NCBI GenBank assembly: GCA_029232285.1
Contig: JAOXFI010000008.1
Location: 62,001-126,000 of the forward strand
Length of the DNA stretch: 64,000 bases
Reading direction: 5' to 3'
Origin: Agmasoma carcini (nom. nud.)
Lineage: Eukaryota; Microsporidia; Thelohaniidae
How positions within the stretch are numbered: the stretch's first letter is position 1; each line of letters opens with the position of its first letter. Positions 9,513 to 19,359 of the stretch are shown here, one piece after another. The translations under genes were made by a program, and so were the position numbers. The notes under the pieces are model-generated. The model worked only from the letters and a program-made list of their open reading frames with translations. It did no database searches and was not told the origin of the DNA.

Positions 9513-10140
9513 GTTTGATATATTAAAAATTGTTTTTTTTTCTAAGGAGATTTTTTGATCTTGATCTAAAATATATATAATTAATTGACAAGAATTACCG
9601 CTAATAATCATTATTATGTGACATAGAAAAACTTTTTAGTTGGATATTAAAATATTTAAATCAAATAGTGATTAAGTGAGATAATATAGACGAAGAGTGT
9701 AAATTTTCTTTGTATTAAAATAATAAGAAAGAACAATAGTTTTTAAATGTTTGAATAGACGTGTATTAATAAAACTACAAAATTTAGAGTTGGGTGTTTA
9801 ATATATAAGCATTAACGCTATGTCATGGTTTGATAACTAAATGATGGTAAAAGAAATACCAAACCTGTATTTTAGAATATAATTTACAATTTTAACGCAA
9901 AATGTCTTTAGAACAGTTTACCTTTAACAAAATCAATGGTTTTTGTTATTCATAAAAGTTGATAAAATCACATCTAAATAAGGAGTGTTCAGTTAATCAC
10001 TAAATTCAAGATTATGTGGGGTATTCTAGAAATCTCAGGCATGCACTTAATGTAAAAACATTTAATATATGACTAATCATGACTAACTAACCCTACCATA
10101 TACAGACTATTATATTTTATTTTATATTTGTAATAAATAT
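9513..10140. other. AT-rich gap without recognised features
   Basis: No open frame of note. A short GACTAACTAAC tract lies just before the RING gene end, near 10076-10095. Confidence 0.5.
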
Positions 10141-10509
10141 TTAATTATTATACTTAAGATTATCTCTACACATAGGACACGTAGGTTTTATACTATTCTT
10201 TATCCACTTATCAAAGCATCTTTTATGAAATTCATGGCCACATAAAGTTCTTCTTATTTTATTTCCATGTCTAAACCCCTCATAGCAAATACAACAATCC
10301 TTTTGCATCATTTGTTTCTTATAAATGTAAACTTTAATTTTATTTAATATTTTTTTCTTTTCTTGTGGAGAATTTAAATATACTAAGTTTAAGTCCTGAG
10401 AATGAATTATTAGATGTTCATCAAGAATGAGAATGATTTCAAGATCAAAACCATCAGTTATGGTTAAAATATTTGAAATTCTTAAAAATTCTACTCTCCT
10501 TAGAGGCAT
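10141..10509 (-). CDS. RING-H2 zinc-finger protein, paralogue B
   Basis: A 122-residue protein with a C-terminal RING-H2 finger: Cys72, Cys75, Cys90, His92, His95, Cys98, Cys111 and Cys114, so the ligand set is complete. The segment HEFHKRCFDKWIK matches the H2 part of the paralogue at 4313-4756, and the layout (about 70-90 unknown residues, then RING) is the same. The likely role is E3 ubiquitin ligase. The start ATG follows AAAAATTGGTTTTTTCCC, the start context common to this window. Sequence between the two RING genes is transposon debris, so they may be an old tandem pair pushed apart by insertions. The substrate is unknown. Confidence 0.82.
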   Translation of the reverse strand: MPLRRVEFLRISNILTITDGFDLEIILILDEHLIIHSQDLNLVYLNSPQEKKKILNKIKVYIYKKQMMQKDCCICYEGFRHGNKIRRTLCGHEFHKRCFDKWIKNSIKPTCPMCRDNLKYNN

Positions 10510-10621
10510 GGGAAAAAACCAATTTTTCTTTCAAAATCAAAGATAAATAAAATTTTATATAAAGAAAAGATGTTAAGAAATATTATATTTATAAAATGAT
10601 TAATACTGATGTATTAACATG

Positions 10622-10694
10622 AATTGATATGACTATGCATGATATGACTATGCATGATATGACTAGGCATGATATGACTAGGCATGATATGACA
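10622..10694. repeat. 15-bp tandem repeat (ATGCATGATATGACT)
   Basis: About five copies of ATGCATGATATGACT/AGGCATGATATGACT upstream of RING paralogue B. The rest of 10510-11060 is AT-rich with no gene seen. Confidence 0.75.
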
Positions 10695-11060
10695 GTGAAC
10701 TAACCATGAGCTGATATGATTAACATGAGCTGATATAACTAGCTATTACAATATGTATAACCATAACTAGTATGACAGTTATATTATATAACTTATCAAT
10801 ATTATGTCATCATTTATTATATAAATTTATTAGTTAGTTATATTTTAAAATATGTCATTGTTTTTATTATAAATTTATTTAAAAGTTTGATATGACATAT
10901 TTAATAAATTTTTAATATTTAAAAATTATATTAAAATTGATGGTTTCCTTATTAAGCATAAATTTATGCAATTAAAACATATTTTTATCAAATTAATAAA
11001 ACCCTAAAATTATCACATAATAACTATGCATTACATAAAAACATTTTTAATCTCCAACAT

Positions 11061-12062
11061 TTATTTTCTGGACAAAAGAGACTCAAGTGCCTTATCAAAC
11101 ATACCACCACTTAATACAAGAGCATTAACCAACTCATCATCATCTCCTTCAATACCCATTTGTCTTAGTTTCTCAATCTCAGACTTAAAAAGCTCTTTTA
11201 ATTCAACCTTTATATTCTCTCCTTTTTGAGCAAATACTGAAAATTTCTTGCATGAACAAATTCCATTAACATTTTGTTGGGGTGGTGCATGAATATTTTG
11301 CATAGGATATCCATACTGATATGGACTTGTTGGGTATCCATTCATATCCTGTCCAGCAAAATTATTATTCATATCAGGGGTGTGCATAGGTGGCATAGGA
11401 TAGTATGGAGGGGGTGGATAATAACCATAAGGCGGTTGCATAGGATACCCACCCATCTGTGGGGTGTTATATGCTTGATTCATCATTGGATTTGTCGCCA
11501 TTTTCTGTAATTCAGGGTTTTCTCTAAGTGTATTAAGCATATTTTTCATATTGTTTTTTTCTTCTTCTGATACCGTCATTCCCATATTTTCCATCATTTC
11601 AATCATTTTTTTATAAGATTCAGGATCGTTAAGTGTAGATTGAATCATGGCTTGTTGCTGAGCCTGAGGAACATTTCTGGCGTAGTTTTGCATCATTTTC
11701 ATCAAATCATTCTGTGGTATGCCACCCATGCCAAATTGAGGCATTTGGTTTTGGTTGTTTGAAGGTTTTTGAGCATGAGATTTTTTCTCGTGACTTTTTT
11801 CTGAATTTGAACTTTCTTGAGGTTTTGGCATTAACATGATGAGAAGTGATTGTGCTTTTTCTTCTTCAAAATTTATAATTTTATAGTCTAAAGTTATTTT
11901 TTTGTTACCATAGACGAAGATGTATTGGGAAAGCTTTGATTGATCAAAACCTTCTATTTGAGACTTATATTTGTCTATGAATTGTTCAAGTGTTGTATTT
12001 TCATCGAAATCATTGACTTCTAAATGTATTGGCTTATTGTTGAATCTAACCTTTAGTTTCAT
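11061..12062 (-). CDS. DSK2: Ubiquilin/Dsk2-like UBL-UBA shuttle protein
   Basis: A 333-residue protein with the architecture of ubiquilins, which carry ubiquitinated cargo to the proteasome. Residues 1-80 form a divergent ubiquitin-like domain (MKLKVRFNNKPIHLEV). Residues about 105-190 are Met/Gln/Asn-rich with STI1-like helices (NDLMKMMQNYARNVPQ, TLRENPELQKMATNPMM). Residues about 195-265 are Pro/Tyr/Met-rich. The C-terminus (LRQMGIEGDDDELVNALVLS) is a UBA domain. An ATG at 12092 would add ten residues, but I prefer 12062 because AAAAATTTACTCCC precedes it and the UBL begins at once. The proteasome ATPase Rpt4 is encoded about 7 kb away, with no operon link. A full conventional ubiquilin usually has more STI1 repeats. 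Confidence 0.8.
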   Translation of the reverse strand: MKLKVRFNNKPIHLEVNDFDENTTLEQFIDKYKSQIEGFDQSKLSQYIFVYGNKKITLDYKIINFEEEKAQSLLIMLMPKPQESSNSEKSHEKKSHAQKPSNNQNQMPQFGMGGIPQNDLMKMMQNYARNVPQAQQQAMIQSTLNDPESYKKMIEMMENMGMTVSEEEKNNMKNMLNTLRENPELQKMATNPMMNQAYNTPQMGGYPMQPPYGYYPPPPYYPMPPMHTPDMNNNFAGQDMNGYPTSPYQYGYPMQNIHAPPQQNVNGICSCKKFSVFAQKGENIKVELKELFKSEIEKLRQMGIEGDDDELVNALVLSGGMFDKALESLLSRK

Positions 12063-12085
12063 ATGGGAGTAAATTTTTTTTTTTA
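12063..12085 (-). promoter_or_regulatory. A-run/T-run plus CCC start-proximal motif
   Basis: On the minus strand a long A-run leads into AAATTTACTCCCATATG, with the ATG being the chosen ubiquilin start. This A/T block plus CC(C) occurs within about 20 bases of most starts in the window. It resembles the AAATTT-like and CCC-like signals described upstream of microsporidian genes. Confidence 0.55.
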
Positions 12086-12185
12086 TAAACATTGTTTGAA
12101 AAATAAAGGAGAATCAATAACAAATAAACTATAAAAATAGAATGTAATAGGTTATATATAAGAAATAAGGGGGTGTGATGTAAGT

Positions 12186-12400
12186 TGTGGTTATATGAGC
12201 TGATATTCTGTACCTAGGAGTATATATGAGACTGTTACGTCATATTTAGAGGTATAAATATACCATACCTAGAAGTATATGATATACGATATCTAGAGGT
12301 GGTATATATGAGACTATTACGTCATATCTAGAAATATATGATATAAAATAACTCGAAGTATATATGAGACTGTTACTTCATATATAGAGGTATATATGAT
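12186..12400. repeat. Degenerate repeat with ATATGAGACTGTTACGTCAT units
   Basis: Three diverged copies contain ATATGAGACTGTTACGTCAT or its variants, with TAGAGGTATAT spacers, between ubiquilin and the next gene (divergent arrangement). Confidence 0.6.
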
Positions 12401-12537
12401 ATTTATATAGTATAAAAAATGATTAAATAATTTAATTTATATAACTAACTTATGCATCTATCAATCAATATAATATTTTCTTATATAAATAATATTTCAA
12501 TAAAAATTACAAAAAAATTATCAACAAATTTCTGTCC

Positions 12538-13050
12538 ATGGAAAAAGTTGTACATAAAAACTTATTTTTCTGCTTTTCTACAATTTTCTTATTAATTGTT
12601 TCATTCTGGGACATCTACAAAATGACAACCAACATTGAAATATCATCAGTCACGTATGGCAGTCTTGAATTATCAATTGAATATTTTTGTTTATTTGTAA
12701 ATATTTGTCTGGGTGTTCTATCACTCTTCATTGTTGGTAATTTTAATGATTTTATACTTAAGAGAATCATAAACCTTATAGGTGCGTATATGAGACTACG
12801 TATTATGACTATAATTCTATTTTTTAATTTTGTGATATTTTCTACGAACTTAGCTTATACCATAATTTGTAACTGGAGAAGCTTTGCAAGAGAGAATTAC
12901 GTCATACTCTTACCTTCATACTTTGTCATATTGGCACAACTTCAACAAATCATAGCTGCATACATTAGACATCCTGACTTACTAGGAATTAAATGGAGAA
13001 GGTACGTAAATCACTACAGAGAACATCCAAATAGATATTTTACAATGTAA
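12538..13050 (+). CDS. Four-TM membrane protein, unknown function
   Basis: A 170-residue protein I do not recognise. Four hydrophobic segments are visible at about 9-28, 45-66, 87-110 and 120-142. The 28 residues after the last segment are basic and His/Arg/Tyr-rich (RRYVNHYREHPNRYF). Short loops and a four-helix layout suggest a small integral membrane protein of the ER or plasma membrane. The ATG follows AAATTTCTGTCC, the common start context, which supports the gene. It is divergently oriented from the ubiquilin gene. No enzymatic motif is evident. Confidence 0.75.
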   Translation: MEKVVHKNLFFCFSTIFLLIVSFWDIYKMTTNIEISSVTYGSLELSIEYFCLFVNICLGVLSLFIVGNFNDFILKRIINLIGAYMRLRIMTIILFFNFVIFSTNLAYTIICNWRSFARENYVILLPSYFVILAQLQQIIAAYIRHPDLLGIKWRRYVNHYREHPNRYFTM

Positions 13051-13317
13051 ATAAAGCAATTTTTAAAAATTTTTATCTAAGACAAATAATTTGATAAGGT
13101 ATTAGTAAAGTTGCAATAAATGTTATAAATTTGATATATGATACTTTATTATGGTTATAGCACTATATTATGAGTGTAGTACTATGTTATAAGCATATAT
13201 ATCAATATATTATAAATCTAAGAGGTAGTCAAATATATTTTTGAATATCAAAGAATAAAAGTCAACATATATTTATTGAAATATTAAAAGGAAAATTATA
13301 AATTGACATGGTCAATC

Positions 13318-13425
13318 TGACATGACTGACCATCTAACTAATCTATATGACTAACCTAACTAATCTATATGACTAACCTAACTAATCTATATGACTAATC
13401 TAACTAACCTATATGACTAACTAAT
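13318..13425. repeat. 22-bp tandem repeat (CTAATCTATATGACTAACCTAA)
   Basis: Four to five copies with minor variants. The rest of 13051-13854 is AT-rich with further ATATATC-type simple sequence near 13520-13640; no gene is seen there. Confidence 0.75.
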
Positions 13426-13854
13426 CTACATTTCTACATTCCTATCATGACTCTTTTACATCACCCACTTACCCTTTCATATGACTTTATTATATACAAT
13501 TTTATATAAAAATGATTAACCATCCAATATATCTAAATATATCAACATATACCCATATATATCTCATATCACCAATATATACCTCATATCGCTACATATA
13601 CATCACATATTCATCATATATCAACATCTAAAACCTAATATATCATCTTTTACTAATCTTAACTTGTTTTGACACCCACTCAATCTCTTTATTAAAAAGT
13701 ATAAACAATTTAAAATCAAAACTTAAAATTTTTAATCTAAAATTTAGTTGCTAAAAGTCCATCCCCTCCTCAGAAATATTAACAATTCTCTCAAATTGAC
13801 AGATACTTATTTTTGTTATGATTCAATATTTAAAAATAAATTTGCAACTGACCC

Positions 13855-14538
13855 ATGCAAAGTTTTCATGGATATATCAGAAATTATGAAGAGGCATTGC
13901 TTATGGTCCATGCGCACCGCCTAAGGATACTCAGACCAACCTCTAAACGTTTGAACACCGAAGATAGAGATAAAATTGAGAGTGGAGACATATTTTGCTT
14001 TGTAGAAGAGGAGAATGGCATCAGAAGATGGACTGATGGCAAAGTTTGGTCTCCATCAAGAATAAGTGGAGAATTTTTGGTTTATAGAGAAATACCAGGC
14101 CATTTAAATAAAAGTAAAAAGAGATTTGACATGAATTTCAACGGTACAATGTCGTTTCTCAAGAAAAGCAATGAATATGTAGATAAGACGACGCTTCACA
14201 AGAAAACTGTAAGTATTAACGTAGATGGACGTAACTATCATGTGATTTCGTATTATAGACCAATATTTGAGGTTAATTCACTTCTTGATATTGAATTTTT
14301 TCAATCTCTTCTGGGAACGATCAGAAAGAAACCAGAACTGATGCAAGATAATTATGTTGAAAGGATGGTGATGAATGATAAGAATTATATAGAATGTTTA
14401 GGATTAAATAAATCACTTAATGTGACTAAGATAGCAGAGAAGGATAGAGACCATCTTGAAAATATAGCTTTAGAGGTATTAAGTGATTTAGCTAGAAAGG
14501 TTTCAAGGAATCGCAACTATTCTGATATAAATAAATGA
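13855..14538 (+). CDS. Gti1/Pac2 (WOPR) family transcription regulator
   Basis: A 227-residue protein with a recognisable WOPR DNA-binding domain, the fungal family that includes Wor1, Ryp1, Gti1 and Pac2, regulators of morphological switching. WOPRa is residues 1-80: FHGYIRNYEEALLMVHA, then IRRWTDGKVWSPSR at 56-69, then FLVYRE at 74-79, all near-consensus. WOPRb is residues about 115-140: HKKTVSINV and YHVISYYRPIFEV. The linker (81-114) is short and basic. The domain fills most of the protein, so no long activation domain is present. The start ATG follows AAATTTGCAACTGACCC. The family assignment is strong. Target genes and biological switch are unknown; stage-specific control in the parasite life cycle is only an inference. 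Confidence 0.88.
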   Translation: MQSFHGYIRNYEEALLMVHAHRLRILRPTSKRLNTEDRDKIESGDIFCFVEEENGIRRWTDGKVWSPSRISGEFLVYREIPGHLNKSKKRFDMNFNGTMSFLKKSNEYVDKTTLHKKTVSINVDGRNYHVISYYRPIFEVNSLLDIEFFQSLLGTIRKKPELMQDNYVERMVMNDKNYIECLGLNKSLNVTKIAEKDRDHLENIALEVLSDLARKVSRNRNYSDINK

Positions 14539-14550
14539 TTGAATTTTAAT

Positions 14551-14755
14551 GATATATGATGGTGAAATATGTTATATGGGTGATGGTGAAATATGTTATA
14601 TAAATGATGGTGAAAAATGTTATATAAATGATGGTGAAATATGTTATATGGGTGATGTATAATAGTGAAATATGTTATATAGGTGATGTATAATAGTGAA
14701 ATATGTAACATAAAGGTATGTAAGTGATGTATAATGGTGAAATATGTTATATAAT
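14551..14755. repeat. 24-27 bp minisatellite (GATGGTGAAATATGTTATAT)
   Basis: Seven or eight copies of GATGGTGAAATATGTTATAT with AAAT or GGGT joints, directly downstream of the WOPR gene. The antisense frame here, rich in His-His-Pro-Tyr-Asn, is repeat-derived and not a gene. Confidence 0.8.
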
Positions 14756-15111
14756 ATGCTTATATATAATTAATAATGTAGGGGTGTTAAAAGGAGACGA
14801 AAATAAGTATTAAATTATATAAAAATTAAAATTATAAACGTTACAACTGTCACGTGTTCTCAAATGTTTAGATATTGCAAATTTGTTTTGTTTATAAGAA
14901 TTAATCAAAAAAAATACTTTAGCATAAAAATTTTAACTAAAATATTTTTATTTTTTATATTAAAACAAATATTTTATTTATGCATAAATATCATAGATTG
15001 TTTATTGAAAAGTTACGCATTTTTTCATTTTTGATCAAAAATATGAAACATTTGAAATGATATAACTAATTTTTTATTTATTAAAAACTGTTTATCCAAT
15101 TGATCAAATAT

Positions 15112-15212
15112 TAAGTTAGTTAGTTAATAATTTGACTAACTAACTAACTTGATTAATTTGACTAACTAACTAACTAGACTAACTAGACTAAATGGCTTGA
15201 CTGACTAACTAG

Positions 15213-15243
<31 letters not shown>

Positions 15244-15340
15244 TGACTAACTAACTAACTAGACTAACTAACTAACTTGACTGACTAACTAGACTAACTA
15301 ACTAACTAACTTGACTAACTAACTTAACTAACTAACTATC
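15112..15340. repeat. (CTAA)n-type tract with GACT interruptions
   Basis: A long run of ACTAACTAACTAGACTAACT and ACTTGACTAACTAACTAACT-like units, in the same family as the tracts near 2366, 3675 and 4050. The surrounding 14760-15600 is AT-rich without a gene. Confidence 0.8.
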
Positions 15341-15602
15341 ATATCATCTAATATATATCAATTATTATCTTAAACCAAACAATTATTATTGTAAATAAAC
15401 ATCAAACTTGAAACATAAAAATATTTTTATGCAAATTTTTACATATAAACTTTTCATAAACAAATACTCATTTATTAATTTACTACTTTATTTGACTCAT
15501 TTGATTGATTATTTTTTTAATCAATGCCAATAAATCACTCTAACGCACAAACATGCTTATTTATTTTTAATTAATTTCTTTGAAAATGTCCACCCTCATC
15601 AG

Positions 15603-16055
15603 ATGAATATGAATAGCAACCACAACAGTGTTTTAATAAACCACATAAACATCCCAAAGAAGAATAACCAACGCAAGTTCATCCTTGGAAAGGAACTATC
15701 ACACTTAATAGAAGACTCAGACGAATACGAAATAGAAGACTTTCTTTATAACTTTAAGTGCTTCTCCGAAAAAACAATGATATTAGGCTTTATGTATTTA
15801 AAACGGTACTTTAGATGCTTTACTCAGAAATTTAAGGCTTTGCATAGATTTTTAAAAATATATTTTGTGTGCTGTCTTATAGCATTAAAATATCAGTTAG
15901 ACTCTAAAATACCAAGTCTATGGGAAAAATTCATGTCTAAGAGTGAATATAATTACTTAGAAGCATATATTATGAATAAGTTAAATTATAATTTAGAATT
16001 TAGCTCAGAGGATGTTAAGGGATTGATTTGGCCGGTTAATTTCATTAAATATTAG
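15603..16055 (+). CDS. Pho80/PCL-type cyclin
   Basis: A 150-residue protein with a compact cyclin fold of the Pho80/PCL type. These cyclins partner CDKs such as Pho85 in nutrient signalling and cell-cycle control. Recognisable parts are EKTMILGFMYLKRYF (helix with the Leu-Ile-Tyr-x-x-Arg-like block), FLKIYFVCCLIALKYQLD (family pattern of Leu-x-x-x-x-Leu-Ala-x-Lys) and YNYLEAYIMNKLNYNLEF (Glu-x-x-Phe-Leu-x-x-Leu-x-Tyr-Leu). The length is close to a single cyclin box with almost no extension. ATGs at 15603 and 15609 are both possible; CCACCCTCATCAG precedes the first. The PCL subtype is tentative. Confidence 0.72.
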   Translation: MNMNSNHNSVLINHINIPKKNNQRKFILGKELSHLIEDSDEYEIEDFLYNFKCFSEKTMILGFMYLKRYFRCFTQKFKALHRFLKIYFVCCLIALKYQLDSKIPSLWEKFMSKSEYNYLEAYIMNKLNYNLEFSSEDVKGLIWPVNFIKY

Positions 16056-16345
16056 ATTTTATTTATGTGTGAATTATATGTCAATTATTATGCATTTGCA
16101 TAAATATTATTTTAATTATTTTGTTTAAATATTATATTTATGTATAAATGATATGAAATTATTATGCATTTGCATAAATATTATTTTAATTATTTTGTTT
16201 ATATATAACAATTATACTTTAATATTATATTTTATTTATGTATTTGTTTAATATTTTGTTTATATATAAAAATTATACTTTAATATTATGTTTTATTTAT
16301 GTATTTGTTTAAATATTATTTTAAATATTTTATTTATATATAACA
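16056..16345. repeat. AT-rich long degenerate repeat (~70-80 bp units)
   Basis: Units containing TTATTATGCATTTGCATAAA then TATTATTTTAATTATTTTGTTTA recur three to four times after the cyclin gene. The TATGCATTTGCATA part is a small palindrome. No coding capacity is seen up to 16469. Confidence 0.65.
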
Positions 16346-16469
16346 ATTATTTTTTATTATTATGTTGACTTTAAAAAATTTTTTTTTTTTGTAAAAATTT
16401 TATTATGCAAATGCATAAATTTTTAATATTGATTGATGTATAATAATTTAAAAAATTAATAAGCATAAT

Positions 16470-16886
16470 TTATTCACCAAAGAAGTATTCCTTAAGGATA
16501 GTCAATATTCCTTTTTTTTTGACGTAAATATCCTTTTTTTCTATTGGTCCAAAGTTACATTTTATTATACCGATAATCTCACCATTAATTTTCTGATGGT
16601 TGAGCTCAGAAAGTCTTTCTAAATGGCTTAAATTGTCAGACCAAACGTTTAAATAGTTTTTTCCTTCTTCTTTCCTCTTGAGAGGCATTGAATCTAAAAG
16701 TTCTATGATAGCTTTTCTATTAGATGAAGAAAAGCCAAATATTGTGATATGTCTAGTGTTATCTGGTACTTGTGCTTGATTTGAGCAACTATACAACGTT
16801 TCTGATGGTATTCTCTCTTCTACATCCTCTGAACTTGAATCTTCAGTCTTTGTGAATAGATCTGGATGATATTCAGCTTTTTGCAT
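16470..16886 (-). CDS. NUP53: Nup35/Nup53-type nucleoporin with MPPN RRM domain
   Basis: A 138-residue protein. The middle (about residues 45-115) looks like the atypical RRM (MPPN) domain of Nup35/Nup53: RHITIFGFSSSNRKAIIELL, then a central NYLNVWSDNLSHLERLSELN, then INGEIIGIIKC. These correspond to the family's Val-Thr-Val-Phe-Gly-Phe-Pro, Asn-x-x-x-Ile/Leu-x-Tyr and Asn-Gly-x-Ile-Ile-x-Gly-Val blocks. The last residues (GILTILKEYFFGE) form an amphipathic end like the membrane-binding helix of Nup53. The Ser/Glu-rich N-terminus is short. The expected role is in the inner ring of the nuclear pore, linking Nup93/Nup155-type partners and membrane. The ATG follows TTTAAAATATTTCC. The call is moderate because sequence conservation is low. 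Confidence 0.6.
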   Translation of the reverse strand: MQKAEYHPDLFTKTEDSSSEDVEERIPSETLYSCSNQAQVPDNTRHITIFGFSSSNRKAIIELLDSMPLKRKEEGKNYLNVWSDNLSHLERLSELNHQKINGEIIGIIKCNFGPIEKKDIYVKKKGILTILKEYFFGE

Positions 16887-17035
16887 GGAAATATTTTAAA
16901 AAAATCTTTATGAATAAAAATTGATAAAATGATTTATGAAATATGATTGTAAAAATTGTTAAATAAGTTTATTATGCAACAATGTGCATGTAATTATCAT
17001 GAATTAAGTGTAGAAGTGAGTAATAGCAATCATGC

Positions 17036-17275
17036 ATGATTTATATTGATCTTAATATCAAATCATATAGCATCATTATCATCCCGTATCGTATCATATT
17101 GATGTTAATACCATATCATAATCATGTATTATAGCATCATATCGTATCAGTATCATATCGCATTGTATCACAATCACATAACACCGCATCGTATCACAAT
17201 CACATAAGACCACATCGTATCATAATCACTTAAACCCAAAATCAACTCATAATCACTTAACACCACATAATACCA
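17036..17275. repeat. Degenerate ATCATATCGTATC / CACAATCACATAA repeat
   Basis: Interleaved short units TATCATATCGTATCA and CACATCGTATCACAATCACA recur across about 240 bases upstream of the multi-OB gene. No gene is seen in 16887-17462. Confidence 0.7.
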
Positions 17276-17462
17276 CATCATGCTTGATATAACTAATTGA
17301 TTGTTGTTACAAAGGGTTTAACCCAAATATATCACATCTTAACATCTATTATACTTGTTTTTAATTAAAACACACCTTTTATATGCTTTAATACTCATTT
17401 ATTTGGTCTCTAAACAAAAATATTATGAATTTGTTAATTTCTAAAATTAAAAAAACTTTTCC

Positions 17463-19079
17463 ATGGAGAGTCAAAGACCATCCTTTGAAGTTCTTAACTT
17501 CTTTAGACTTTCAAATATTGAAAAAACATGCTTGTTATACATCTCAAAAGATGGTGAAAGACTATTGGTCAAGGCTCACAATAGCTTATCTAAACAACTC
17601 TTAGGGGGCTACCTTTTTAGAAATGATTTCATAGAAATAGTATCGTCTAAGGATGGCATCATATTCAATGTGGTAAAGCCAAGATATAGCACTGAAGTTC
17701 AGAATATCGATGAAAGCTCCATCATTTGTCGTAAAATGGATGGGGAAGACCTCAACGTAATGGATATGATAAGCAAAAGAATACTTCCTATGTTCTCTAA
17801 CACTTTCCCATACTCACCTATCAAGCTAAAAAGCATCAAATGTGAACCTATCTACATCAATGACACATTCTCTGAAAAATATAAAATAGGAAATCAAATA
17901 TTTTGTTCACTTACAAACCCAATAAGCACATCCTTTGTATGCAAAATTCAACAAAAAACCAAAATTTTTAATGTTGAACCAAAAAATAATTCTTTTTTCT
18001 TTATAATCGTCAAATCCAATCAAATACTTAAAAAAGTGGTATTTTGGAAGGAAAATCTTGAATATTCATCACTAAAAGTAGGAGATAACATATTAGTAGT
18101 TGATCATAAGAAATTAAGAGCATCATCACCACCAACCCACATGGAATATAACACATTGAGTGAGAGTGCTTATTTTGATGTAGAGGAAATCACAGGGATG
18201 AAAGTACAAAGGTTGGATTGTACTGATGATTCTAGTATAAGACGCTTGTTTGAAACAGTAGAAGGTGTGATTACGTATTTATCTGTAGCAAGCAGGGTAG
18301 ATTTTAACAATTCTAAGCTTGAGCTACTTCTTATGAAAGTTGGTAAAAAACGGGTGGTGCTATTTTATAATTCTGATGAAAACTTTTTTGATATAAAACA
18401 AGGAGATAAAATTAAAATAGCAGAGCTAAGAAAGATAAAAAGAGGTAAATTTGAATTCTATATTAGTACAATATACACACAATTTGAGACAGTTGAAGAC
18501 GAAAACATAAGCATGGGCAGTTATGGCTTAAGAGATGATTTTGAAGTGGTTAAGCGTAGAGCTATTGAAAAAAATATGAATAACGAGCATAAAACAATTA
18601 TTCATGGTGCTGTTGGGTTCATTCCTGATATTTTTGAAGATTCTAGTAAGATTGAAGAATTCTTTGAAAATGAAAATTTTAACAAATATGACTTGCCGGT
18701 TCTTGATTTTTTAAAGCCTGAAAAAATTGATTTGCTAAAGCTAGAATCGATTGGGGATGCGTTATTGTTTAATGAGACTAAGAAAGTCATGGTTGTTGCT
18801 GTTGTAAGGAGAGTTCAAAAGACGGATTTTGTAGTAAATTATAAGGTAAATGGCTTGGATGGTAAACAGAGCTGCTATGAGCTGAACCTAAACAATAAGG
18901 TATGTGTTTTATTAATACCTAATTATTTTGATAATGGAGAATATTACATTGAAGGTGTTGAAGGTGAAGATTTTTCAAGTCTTGTAAATAAAGAATATGC
19001 AGTCTTTATTGAAGCTTTTAGAAGATCATGTGATAGTGTTATTTACTATGTGACTGGTATGATGAGAATAAATAAATAG
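17463..19079 (+). CDS. Probable multi-OB-fold protein, RPA70/RADX-like layout (tentative)
   Basis: A 538-residue protein that I cannot name with confidence. Several stretches have the look of oligonucleotide-binding folds: about 170-225 (FFFIIVKSNQILKKVVFW followed by LKVGDNILVVDHKKLRA), about 260-345 (VEGVITYLSVASRV and FFDIKQGDKIKIAELRKIKR) and about 440-535 (KKVMVVAVVRRVQ, then strand-rich sequence). The strand-Gly-Asp-strand turn resembles DNA-binding domains of RPA70 and RADX. There is no zinc ribbon of the RPA1 type; the genuine RPA1 is encoded at 36505-38067. It could be a second RPA70-like protein or a lineage-specific single-strand DNA binder. The ATG follows AAAAAAACTTTTCC. Rpt4 lies 280 bases downstream on the same strand. 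Confidence 0.5.
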   Translation: MESQRPSFEVLNFFRLSNIEKTCLLYISKDGERLLVKAHNSLSKQLLGGYLFRNDFIEIVSSKDGIIFNVVKPRYSTEVQNIDESSIICRKMDGEDLNVMDMISKRILPMFSNTFPYSPIKLKSIKCEPIYINDTFSEKYKIGNQIFCSLTNPISTSFVCKIQQKTKIFNVEPKNNSFFFIIVKSNQILKKVVFWKENLEYSSLKVGDNILVVDHKKLRASSPPTHMEYNTLSESAYFDVEEITGMKVQRLDCTDDSSIRRLFETVEGVITYLSVASRVDFNNSKLELLLMKVGKKRVVLFYNSDENFFDIKQGDKIKIAELRKIKRGKFEFYISTIYTQFETVEDENISMGSYGLRDDFEVVKRRAIEKNMNNEHKTIIHGAVGFIPDIFEDSSKIEEFFENENFNKYDLPVLDFLKPEKIDLLKLESIGDALLFNETKKVMVVAVVRRVQKTDFVVNYKVNGLDGKQSCYELNLNNKVCVLLIPNYFDNGEYYIEGVEGEDFSSLVNKEYAVFIEAFRRSCDSVIYYVTGMMRINK

Positions 19080-19339
19080 TTGTTTTTTTACATAAATCAA
19101 AAGTATAGAAAAAATTATAGAAGTATCAATGATGATTATTTATAGAGGTTAATTTATGTCTGACGTGTCTGAATAACCATATCTGATTATATCTGGCATG
19201 CCTGACTAACCATATCTAAGTAATTTGAATATAAGCTTATAACGCACAATATAAATATTATTAACTGTCATTGCTAACCTTTACGACACGTAATCACACA
19301 TTCTCAGTCTTAAACTTAACATTTGTATAATTTTAAATT

Positions 19340-19359
19340 CACAAACAAATTTTTATACC
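19340..19359 (+). promoter_or_regulatory. Start-proximal AAATTTTT...CC motif of RPT4
   Basis: ACAAACAAATTTTTATACC stands immediately before the Rpt4 ATG. It matches the A/T block plus CC pattern shared by most starts in this window. Confidence 0.5.

Noticed and set aside
14517..14711. His-His-Pro-Tyr-Asn minus frame
   Set aside because: Generated by the GATGGTGAAATATGTTATAT minisatellite.
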